From an uncultured Akkermansia sp. (GTDB lineage Bacteria > Verrucomicrobiota > Verrucomicrobiia > Verrucomicrobiales > Akkermansiaceae): a stretch of DNA of 12,067 nt. A program made the position numbers and the translations under genes. Positions within the stretch are counted from its first letter, which is position 1, and every line of letters begins with the position of its first letter. Location: assembly GCA_947585525.1 (NCBI GenBank), contig CANPXA010000033.1:1-12067 (forward strand). The letters are read 5' to 3'. The notes under the pieces are model-generated. The model searched no databases. It had not been told where the DNA came from and saw only the letters and a list, made by a program, of their open reading frames with translations. Of this stretch, positions 6,874 through 12,067 are shown piece after piece.

Positions 6874-7881
6874 TCAGATGGAGTCGCCGAGCTTCTTCAT
6901 AGCTTCAGCGGCGCGGTTGGAATAACCCCATTCGTTGTCGTACCAGCCGCAGACCTTGACCATGTTGCCACCGACGACGTAGGTGAAGCCGGCGTCGAAG
7001 ATGCAGGAGTGCGGGTTGGAGACGATGTCCTGAAGCACGAGAGCTTCCTCGGAGTACTCAAGGATGCCCTTGAGAGGACCTTCGGCAGCTGCCTTCATGG
7101 CGGCGTTGACCTCTTCCACCGTGACGTCCTTCTTGAGGATAGCCACGAAATCGGTCAGCGAACCGGTCGGGGTGGGCACGCGGAAGGAGGCTCCGTTGAG
7201 CAGACCCTTGAGCGTGGGGATCACCTCACCGATGGCCTTGGCGGCGCCGGTGGTGGTGGGAATGATGTTGATAGCTGCCGAGCGCATACGGCGAGGATCC
7301 TTGTGCGGGAGGTCGAGGATGCGCTGGTCATTCGTGTAAGAATGGATGGTGCTCATCATGCCCTTCTCGATGCCGAAGGTGTCGTTGAGGACCTTGACCA
7401 TCGGGGAGAGACAGTTGGTCGTACAAGAAGCATTCGACACAATGTGGTGCTTAGCAGGATCGTACTCCTGATCATTGATGCCGATACAGAAGGTAAGATC
7501 CGGGTTCTTTGCCGGAGCGGAGATGAGAACCTTCTTGGCGCCGGCCTTGAGGTGACCCTCGGCCTTAGCGCGGTCGGTGAAGAGACCGGTGGATTCCAAG
7601 ACAACATCGACGCCGAGCTCCTTCCAGGGAAGTTGGTCCGGACCGAGCATTCCGCCGAGAATCTTGATGTCGTGGCCATTCACCACGAGAGTGTCTTCTC
7701 CCTTGATTTCGACCGTGCCCTTGAACTTGCCTTGTGTGGAGTCATACTTGAGCAGGTGAGCTGTCGTCTCAATGGGAGTAAGATCATGAATCGCTACGAC
7801 CTTCTCAAGTTCGCTCTGAGACATGGCACGCAGCACGTTGCGCCCGATGCGCCCGAAGCCGTTAATTGCATATTTAGCCAT
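6874..7881 (-). CDS. gap: Glyceraldehyde-3-phosphate dehydrogenase, type I, NAD-dependent
   Basis: This 335-residue protein has the usual length of the cytosolic glycolytic enzyme. It oxidises glyceraldehyde-3-phosphate to 1,3-bisphosphoglycerate with NAD and phosphate. The Rossmann motif is INGFGRIGR (6-14). D33 is consistent with NAD rather than NADP preference. The active site is SNASCTTNCLSP (149-160) with catalytic C153, and the partner histidine is H180 in TIHSYTNDQ. The C-terminal signature is WYDNEWGYSNR (313-323). No phosphoglycerate kinase gene follows; the gene ends at its own terminator and appears monocistronic. The ATG at 7881 lies about 60 nt downstream of a good promoter; no Shine-Dalgarno site is obvious. 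The PGM-type mutase is divergent, beyond a repeat block. Confidence 0.97.
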   Translation of the reverse strand: MAKYAINGFGRIGRNVLRAMSQSELEKVVAIHDLTPIETTAHLLKYDSTQGKFKGTVEIKGEDTLVVNGHDIKILGGMLGPDQLPWKELGVDVVLESTGLFTDRAKAEGHLKAGAKKVLISAPAKNPDLTFCIGINDQEYDPAKHHIVSNASCTTNCLSPMVKVLNDTFGIEKGMMSTIHSYTNDQRILDLPHKDPRRMRSAAINIIPTTTGAAKAIGEVIPTLKGLLNGASFRVPTPTGSLTDFVAILKKDVTVEEVNAAMKAAAEGPLKGILEYSEEALVLQDIVSNPHSCIFDAGFTYVVGGNMVKVCGWYDNEWGYSNRAAEAMKKLGDSI

Positions 7882-7947
7882 ACGGATTAGAAATGTAGTT
7901 CGTTTTTAATACCCCCACCGAACCACCCGGCTCAGCAAGGCGCAAAA

Positions 7948-7976
7948 AGTTTAATCTCCCCCGGCGCGCAAGTCAA
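7948..7976 (-). promoter_or_regulatory. Promoter of GAPDH
   Basis: On the minus strand TTGACT (7971-7976) and TAAACT (7948-7953) are separated by 17 bp, giving a leader of about 60 nt. The -35 box matches at five of six positions, the -10 at four. Confidence 0.55.
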
Positions 7977-8056
7977 CACAAATTTGCCCCCACTTTGTCT
8001 CTTATGTGTTTTAAGAAAAAGCGAATCCAACACGCAGTTATCGGCAGGCGATGAAG

Positions 8057-8274
8057 CATAATTTATTGATTATGTACGATGTACGATGGAAGCAAAGCCA
8101 TCGAGACGGCATGGCGTAGTTTCGGACGCTTTCTATCTAACACCTTCGCCTTGTTCCCAAAATTCCGCTGCGCTCCCGCCCCGCATCTCCGCGCGTAGCG
8201 CGCGAACATCCAAATCGTAAATCGTAATTCGTAAATCGTAAATAGGCAACAGAATCAATCTTGATTCTGTTGCC
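8057..8274. repeat. Double-ended mosaic repeat element between GAPDH and phosphoglucomutase
   Basis: The left end is hairpin CATAAT-TTATTG-ATTATG (8057-8074) followed by TACGATGTACGATGG. The right end, on the opposite strand, is a perfect 14-bp hairpin (8245-8258 with 8261-8274) followed by ATTTACG/ATTACGA units (about 8213-8244). Both arrays point inwards. Between them lie the module shared with 2522-2612 (about 8099-8178) and the GCGCGTAGCGCGC module (about 8190-8207). It ends directly before the phosphoglucomutase promoter. Positions 7977-8056 show nothing recognisable. Confidence 0.75.
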
Positions 8275-8281
8275 CGGGGGG

Positions 8282-8310
8282 TTGCGTTTGCGTGAAAAGA
8301 GTGCTACAAT
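8282..8310 (+). promoter_or_regulatory. Promoter of the phosphohexomutase gene
   Basis: TTGCGT (8282-8287) and TACAAT (8305-8310) are separated by 17 bp. The ATG at 8323 is 12 nt beyond the -10 box, so the leader would be only about 5-7 nt. The repeat hairpin 8245-8274 lies immediately upstream and could insulate the promoter. Confidence 0.6.
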
Positions 8311-8322
8311 GCAGCACGGGTT

Positions 8323-10266
8323 ATGATTACCGAAAACACGATTCACGCCTTGGAGCAAGCAGTACAGGAGGGTCATCTGCTTGCGTCTTCTCTGGAAAAT
8401 ATCCGCCTGCTGCTGACCGGTTCGAAGGATGCCGTTGCCCCGGCAGCCGTCACTGAATTGGTGGAACAGGGGAATTGGACGGAGCTGAACAATCGTTTTT
8501 ACAAAACCCTCGCCTTCGGTACGGGGGGATTGCGCGGACGTACCATAGGCGCCGTCGTCACCGCCGCCGAGCAGGGAGTCGGCGGACTGAACGGACGCCC
8601 CCAGTTCCCCTGTGTCGGTACGGCGTGCATGAATTACTTCAACGTCGGCCGAGCCATGCGCGGTCTCATTGCCTATATGCGCCGCTTTGTGGGAGATCAG
8701 CGTAAGCCCCTCATCGTCATTGGACACGACACGAGGCACTTCTCGCGCGACTTTGCGGAGTATTGCGCGCGCATCGCCACGGAACTCGGCTGTGATTGCG
8801 ACCTCTTTGACGGACCCTGCTCCACGCCGGAAGTTTCATTCGCCATCCGTGAACGGAATGCCGACACGGGCATCGTCATCACAGCCTCCCATAATCCCGC
8901 CCACGACAACGGCTTCAAGGCCTACTTCAACGATGGCGCACAGCTGATTTCTCCGCACGATCGAGCCGTCATCGCCGAAGTTGATTCCCTGGACAGCGAG
9001 GATTACGTTCCGGTTCCCATCGAGCAAAGAGGCACCCTCACCATCCTCGGTCCCGAGATGGATCGACGCTTCATGGATCGCCTCAAGGGCATTATTCTCC
9101 GTCCGGAGGTCTTTGCCTCCTCCCGCGCCAGAGTCGTCTATACCAACCTGCATGGCACGGGCGGACGCTGCATCGTGCCCCTTCTGCGCGAGCTCGGGTG
9201 CCAAGTTTCTACCGTAGCCGCGCAGGATGTGCAGGACGGACGCTTCCCCACCGTGCAGAGTCCCAATCCCGAGAACGCCCCCGCGCTGGACATGGCCATC
9301 GCGCAGGCTAACGCCGAGGGCGCGGATCTCGTCATAGCCACGGATCCCGACAGCGATCGCATGGGTATCGCCGTGAGAGATCCTCACGATGGCGTGATGA
9401 AGCTGCTCACCGGCAACCAGACCGGTTGTCTGCTGGCCTGGTATCGGTGCATGAGTATGCGTGAGCTCGGACTCATAACCGATGAAAACGTGCAGCACGC
9501 GGTCATGGTAAAAACGTACGTCACCAGTCCGCTGCAGGACGCCATAGCTGACTCTTTCGGCATTGCTACGGTGAATGTCCTCACCGGCTTCAAGTACATC
9601 GCCGCCAAACTCGGCAAGTATGAACACGCCATCCCTGAGAAATTGCGCACCGATTACAGACAGCTTGATGAAGCCACCACCCGCTCCCTGCGTCTCGCGC
9701 ACAGCAAGTACTTCGTTTTCGGCGGCGAGGAAAGCTACGGCTACCTCGCTCAGGACTTTGTGCGCGACAAGGACGCCAATGCCGCCGCGCTCTGTCTCGC
9801 CGAGCTGAACGCCTTCCTCTCTTCCCGGGGCACGGGGCTCTTGCAGTGCCTCCATGAACTCTACACTCAGTTTGGGTTCTACGCCGAGTCCGGTAAAAGT
9901 CTCGTCATGGAGGGCGCCGACGGCGCCGCCAAGATCGCGGTTCTCACCCGGAGCTACATCTCCCATCCGCCCACCGAGATGGACGGCTCGCGCATCGTCG
10001 CCGTGCGTGATTTTTCCGAGGGCAAGGTTCTGGATGCCGAGGGCGACCCCGTCCCTGCCGAAAATCTCTTCTTCTTCGACATGGAGGATGGACGCAGCTT
10101 CGCCGTGCGCCCCAGCGGCACGGAACCCAAGCTCAAGTACTACCTCTTTGCTCACAGCCAACCCGGCGAATCCTCCGCAGAAAAACAGACCTCCGTCAAG
10201 GACGCGCTCGCCTCGCTCTGGAGCGCCTTGGAAAAAGACGCCATCGCCCGCGCAAATGTCGAGTAG
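8323..10266 (+). CDS. Alpha-D-phosphohexomutase, phosphoglucomutase/phosphomannomutase (PGM2/PgcA-like)
   Basis: This 647-residue cytoplasmic enzyme interconverts hexose 1-phosphate and 6-phosphate through a phosphoserine. The family motifs appear in order: FGTGGLRG (65-72), the active-site loop TASHNP (187-192, phosphoserine S189), the metal loop DPDSDR (341-346), the sugar-binding loop GGEESYG (467-473) and the phosphate-binding loop RPSGTEPK (596-603). The length and the N-terminal FGTGGLRG context fit the long PGM2-like branch better than the ~450-residue AlgC/GlmM branch. Glucose-1-phosphate is the likeliest product, which would feed the uridylyltransferase at 703-2037; mannose or pentose phosphates cannot be excluded. 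The ATG at 8323 matches the promoter position; no ribosome binding site is visible, in keeping with a very short leader. Confidence 0.93.
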   Translation: MITENTIHALEQAVQEGHLLASSLENIRLLLTGSKDAVAPAAVTELVEQGNWTELNNRFYKTLAFGTGGLRGRTIGAVVTAAEQGVGGLNGRPQFPCVGTACMNYFNVGRAMRGLIAYMRRFVGDQRKPLIVIGHDTRHFSRDFAEYCARIATELGCDCDLFDGPCSTPEVSFAIRERNADTGIVITASHNPAHDNGFKAYFNDGAQLISPHDRAVIAEVDSLDSEDYVPVPIEQRGTLTILGPEMDRRFMDRLKGIILRPEVFASSRARVVYTNLHGTGGRCIVPLLRELGCQVSTVAAQDVQDGRFPTVQSPNPENAPALDMAIAQANAEGADLVIATDPDSDRMGIAVRDPHDGVMKLLTGNQTGCLLAWYRCMSMRELGLITDENVQHAVMVKTYVTSPLQDAIADSFGIATVNVLTGFKYIAAKLGKYEHAIPEKLRTDYRQLDEATTRSLRLAHSKYFVFGGEESYGYLAQDFVRDKDANAAALCLAELNAFLSSRGTGLLQCLHELYTQFGFYAESGKSLVMEGADGAAKIAVLTRSYISHPPTEMDGSRIVAVRDFSEGKVLDAEGDPVPAENLFFFDMEDGRSFAVRPSGTEPKLKYYLFAHSQPGESSAEKQTSVKDALASLWSALEKDAIARANVE

Positions 10267-10268
10267 CA

Positions 10269-10376
10269 GGCAAACGTATTGAAAATACGGTTGCCATTTA
10301 CGAATTACGAATTACGAATTACGATTTGAGAAATTCGCGCGCTACGCGCGGGTTATGCGGAGCGGGAGCGAAGGGG
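10269..10376 (+). repeat. Intergenic repeat directly after phosphohexomutase stop codon
   Basis: Hairpin GGCAAACGTATT-GAA-AATACGGTTGCC (10269-10295, one A-G mismatch) starts 2 nt after the stop codon. A TTACGAA array (about 10297-10327), the GCGCGCTACGCGCGG module and GCGGAGCGGGAGCGAAGG follow. The hairpin may terminate mutase transcripts, although the following sequence is ATTTACG rather than a T-run. Confidence 0.8.
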
Positions 10377-10435
10377 GGCTTTGTCGGCTTTGGGTTCATC
10401 GGACGATGCAGATTTTATCGTTCACAAAATGTCTC

Positions 10436-10463
10436 TTGACAAGATCGTTCCACCGAGTATAAT
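10436..10463 (+). promoter_or_regulatory. Strong promoter of the Abi-associated RNA
   Basis: A perfect TTGACA (10436-10441) and a perfect TATAAT (10458-10463) are separated by 16 bp. It is the best sigma-70-type promoter in the window. Transcription should start near 10470, at the beginning of the structured RNA. Confidence 0.85.
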
Positions 10464-10469
10464 GAGGGC

Positions 10470-10535
10470 ACATAACCTCCCCTGCCTCGGGCTGGAATCC
10501 GTTGATTCCTTCAACTGTAGGGGAGGTTTTTTTTT
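10470..10535 (+). ncRNA. Predicted ~66-nt structured RNA with intrinsic terminator, upstream of Abi_2 gene (candidate RNA antitoxin)
   Basis: After the consensus promoter, a perfect 10-bp stem pairs AACCTCCCCT (10474-10483) with AGGGGAGGTT (10519-10528). It is followed by nine T (10527-10535), a typical Rho-independent end. Within the closed region GGAATC-CGTT-GATTCC (10494-10509) forms a second perfect hairpin, and GCC-TCG-GGC (10484-10492) a third small one, so the RNA may be a compact multi-branch fold. No convincing peptide is encoded. The Abi_2/HEPN gene starts 5 nt after the T-run. As I recall, AbiF-type proteins are reported with upstream structured RNAs that neutralise them; I infer that role here. 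An attenuator leader for the Abi gene is the main alternative. Confidence 0.7.
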
Positions 10536-10540
10536 ACCTG

Positions 10541-10954
10541 ATGAAATACACTGAACCATACCTCACGTACGAACAGCAAGCCCAGCGTCTACTGGATGCC
10601 GGATTATTGGCGAAAAAGGCTGACCTTGTCCAAAGATTGAAGGATGTTGGCTACTACCGCTTGAGCGCGTACATGGCTCCATACAGGGAATATAATGAGG
10701 AAGGGGTGATGACAGAAAGATTTTCTCCCGGCACGACCCTGGAGAAGGCGTGGAATCTCTACCTGTTTGACCGACAATTAAGACTTCTGTTTATGGATGC
10801 AATTGAGCGGATAGAAGTGTTTTTACGTGTAAAAATTGCTCACATACACACACGAGAAAATGGACCGTTCGGGTACGCGAACGCCTCCTATTTTCCTCTA
10901 TGGAAAGGCTATATGCAGAGATTGGAGGAGGTTAATCAAAAATCGTGGCATTAA
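10541..10954 (+). pseudogene. Abi_2 (AbiD/AbiF) family HEPN protein, N-terminal fragment of a disrupted gene
   Basis: The 137 codons match the start of Abi_2 abortive infection proteins as I know them: YEQQAQRLLDAGL (10-22), DVGYYRLSAYMAPY (35-48), FSPGTTLEKAWNLYLFDRQL (61-80) and DAIERIEVFLRVKIAH (86-101). R96-VKIA-H101 is an RxxxxH motif, the first half of the HEPN ribonuclease site. Family members are about 300 residues; this frame stops soon after SWH at 10954, where repeat sequence begins, and the missing part would carry the second RxxxxH. The C-terminal remnant is at 11088-11366. I chose the ATG at 10541; the frame extends to a TTG at 10502, but that lies inside the predicted RNA. The only Shine-Dalgarno-like sequence is GGGAGG (10521-10526), within the terminator stem and rather far (14 nt). 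With one catalytic motif lost the protein should be inactive as a nuclease. Confidence 0.8.
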
Positions 10955-11099
10955 ACGGTCATCATGGTGACGGAGCTAGCGAACTCATCCGCACACGTTG
11001 ATGATTCGAAAAATTTGCGTAACGCGCACATTATTAATAAATCGTAAATCGTAAATCGTAAATCGTACATAGCAACCGCATTTTCTAATGCGGTTGCCC
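10955..11099 (-). repeat. Mosaic repeat copy lying in the break of the Abi_2 gene
   Basis: Read on the minus strand it begins with perfect hairpin GCAACCGCATT-AGAA-AATGCGGTTGC (11072-11097), then about four ATTTACG heptamers (11039-11071), the GTGCGCGTTACGCA module (about 11016-11032) and a tail similar to 2685-2750. The two Abi_2 fragments lie directly at its two ends, so the element arrived with, or after, loss of about 80-100 codons. The exact left border is uncertain. Confidence 0.75.
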
Positions 11100-11366
11100 T
11101 GGCTGTGGAGTTATGAGTATTCCGAGAAAGCGAAAAAATGGGTGCGCCCGGAGAAAGGATGGGGAAAGCATGGAAAGCTCGCTCTAAACGCAGGAACGTG
11201 TGCCACTTTTTTGTTTGTATGTCGACAATTATTGAAGAGCGTTGCTCCGACGTCCCATTGGAAGGCGAGAGTAGAGAATTGCATACACGACGCTCAATCA
11301 AAAGGAATACCTCTTGCAAAAATGGGCTTGCCCGAGCATTGGGAATCACATCCGATTTGGGCTTAA
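11088..11366 (+). pseudogene. Abi_2 family protein, C-terminal fragment
   Basis: The frame reads LWSYEYSEKAKKWVRPEKGW, then NAGTCATFLFVCRQLLKSVA, ending in MGLPEHWESHPIWA and a stop. This fits the C-terminus of Abi_2/AbiF proteins: the LW that normally follows the second HEPN motif (RN-x-CAHH-x-RLW), a helix of the type LLxxVxPxSxW, and an ending like MGxPxxWxxxPLW. The second RxxxxH itself is absent; the family-like sequence starts at about 11100 and the codons before it come from the repeat hairpin. It is in a different frame from the N-terminal part. An ATG in the hairpin (11088) could allow a truncated product of about 92 residues, but this is likely debris. Confidence 0.7.
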
Positions 11367-11413
11367 TGTCACCCCCTGCGAAGCATAAGCATTGGTAGGG
11401 GACCAAGGCGCGG

Positions 11414-11500
11414 GGCGGCGTTCCGCCGCCTATTTACGAATTACGAATTACGAATTGAAAGCTAGCGCGCTCTGCGCGTTTTTGCGGAGCGATAGCGGAG
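11414..11500 (+). repeat. Intergenic repeat after the Abi remnant
   Basis: Perfect hairpin GGCGGCG-TTC-CGCCGCC (11414-11430) abuts a TATTTACGAATTACGAATTA array (11431-11456), then TAGCGCGCTCTGCGCG and a GCGGAGCGATAGCGGAGG segment. The layout matches 10269-10376. The sequence 11501-11551 shows nothing recognisable. Confidence 0.8.
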
Positions 11501-11551
11501 GTGGTAGGTAAAATCTCGGGTGGCCATTACGAGGAAAACTCACAGAACTAT

Positions 11552-11916
11552 GCTAAGCCATCTCGTGGGCTTTGCAACATTGACGCTTCGGCACCACACT
11601 GCCTCAGCGCCCTGCGGGCAAAAGCTGCGCTTTTGTCTAACCGCACTTACCGCCCGCTTTGCGTGCGCCCTACTCGGGGCCGTCGAGCGTCTTGACGCCT
11701 CGGCACCACATGGCCTCAAGCTTGCCCCATGGCTGTTGCTTCGGAGCCGCCTCGCGACTCTTCATCCCGTTGGGACAAAAGCTGTCGCTTTTGGCTAATC
11801 GACCTTACGGCCGTCGGTCGCTTTCGCCCTGCGGGCAAAATGCTCACGCATTTTGTCCAATCCCACTCCGAGCCCTCGTGGGCTTTGTAAATCGTAAATA
11901 GGCGCCTCCAGGTGCC
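11552..11916 (-). repeat. Mosaic repeat cluster, no gene
   Basis: Several module copies lie head to tail. A CTATGCTAAGCCATCTCGTGGG segment (about 11557-11578) resembles 8086-8130 inverted. CAAAAGC-TGC-GCTTTTG (11619-11635) sits with its conserved flanks, a GC-rich module follows (11640-11690), and then a degraded copy (11694-11740). Further on are CAAAAGC-TGTC-GCTTTTG (11776-11793) and CAAAATGC-TCAC-GCATTTTG (11836-11855) with GCCCTCGTGGGC. It ends in two heptamers and hairpin GGCGCC-TCCA-GGTGCC (11901-11916). Open frames here change between copies and have no domain, so I call no gene. Confidence 0.75.
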
Positions 11917-12067
11917 CCGCCCCTCTCCTACCACTACCACCCCCTGCTCCCTCCTTCCACCTGCGCTTCCGCTTTGACGCTTCGGTACCACACTACCTCA
12001 GCGCCCTGCGGGCAAAAGCTGCGCTTTTGTCCAATCGTCCTGCCCGCCCGCTTCGCGTGCGCCCTGT
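11917..12067 (-). repeat. Mosaic repeat, near-identical inverted copy of 2428-2525, reaching the window edge
   Basis: Positions 11917-11960 match the C-rich (G-rich on the other strand) segment of 2185-2238. From 11969 to 12066 the sequence is the reverse complement of 2428-2525 with one difference, including the CAAAAGC/GCTTTTG stem (12013-12029). The element continues beyond the window. Confidence 0.85.

Noticed and set aside
8836..10161. A 441-codon minus-strand frame within the mutase gene
   Set aside because: It is antisense to a gene with all five mutase motifs and has no recognisable domain.
10502..10540. Upstream TTG start for the Abi_2 frame
   Set aside because: It lies inside the predicted RNA and would translate its terminator stem and T-run. 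The ATG at 10541 matches the usual N-terminus of the family.
11039..11071. Possible CRISPR array from the regularly repeated ATCGTAA units
   Set aside because: The units are 7 bp with no spacers; this is a simple heptanucleotide tandem repeat, and no cas gene is present.
11659..11991. Short frames on both strands at the right edge
   Set aside because: They are made of repeat modules, including the TTTACGA array, and vary between copies.

Overview
The window carries a mostly housekeeping stretch of a bacterial chromosome of moderately high GC content. I infer a member of the Verrucomicrobiota or the wider PVC group, at moderate confidence and without a database check. Three things suggest this: a prepilin peptidase that seems to carry a long insertion before its second catalytic motif, a UTP-glucose-1-phosphate uridylyltransferase of the eukaryote-like UGP2 type, and short or leaderless promoters with few Shine-Dalgarno sites. 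I cannot name a species.

Layout. Positions 1-2037 (minus strand) hold a likely two-gene operon: UDP-glucose pyrophosphorylase, then a prepilin peptidase cut by the window edge. Positions 2038-2811 have no gene and consist mostly of repeats. A secreted protein of unknown function is on the minus strand (2812-3648). A tRNA-Val(CAC) with its own strong promoter (3855-3970) is followed by a short UvrA paralogue lacking the UvrB-binding domain (4073-6598). Next are a repeat block, GAPDH with its terminator and promoter (6816-7976, minus), another repeat block, and an alpha-D-phosphohexomutase of the phosphoglucomutase type (8323-10266, plus). GAPDH, the phosphoglucomutase and the UDP-glucose pyrophosphorylase connect glycolysis, glucose-1-phosphate and UDP-glucose, but they are separate transcription units.

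The most interesting locus is at 10436-11366. A near-consensus promoter drives a predicted ~66-nt structured RNA ending in a strong intrinsic terminator. Directly behind it lies an Abi_2 (AbiD/AbiF) family HEPN gene. This is the arrangement expected of an RNA-antitoxin / HEPN-toxin (abortive infection) unit. The 3' arm of the terminator contains the only plausible ribosome binding site of the toxin gene. The toxin is broken: its middle, including the expected second RxxxxH motif, is missing, and a copy of the local repeat family lies at the break.

The other striking feature is a dense family of mosaic intergenic repeats. The recurring unit is a hairpin whose stem sequence differs in every copy but whose ends are usually GGC/GCC, abutting with fixed polarity a heptanucleotide array (ATTTACG or TTACGAA). 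Behind it come further small hairpin modules, some also with compensatory stem changes. Such copies fill almost every intergenic gap, and two inverted copies about 9.5 kb apart match over 98 nt with one difference. Positions 11367-12067 consist mostly of these modules and contain no gene that I can support.
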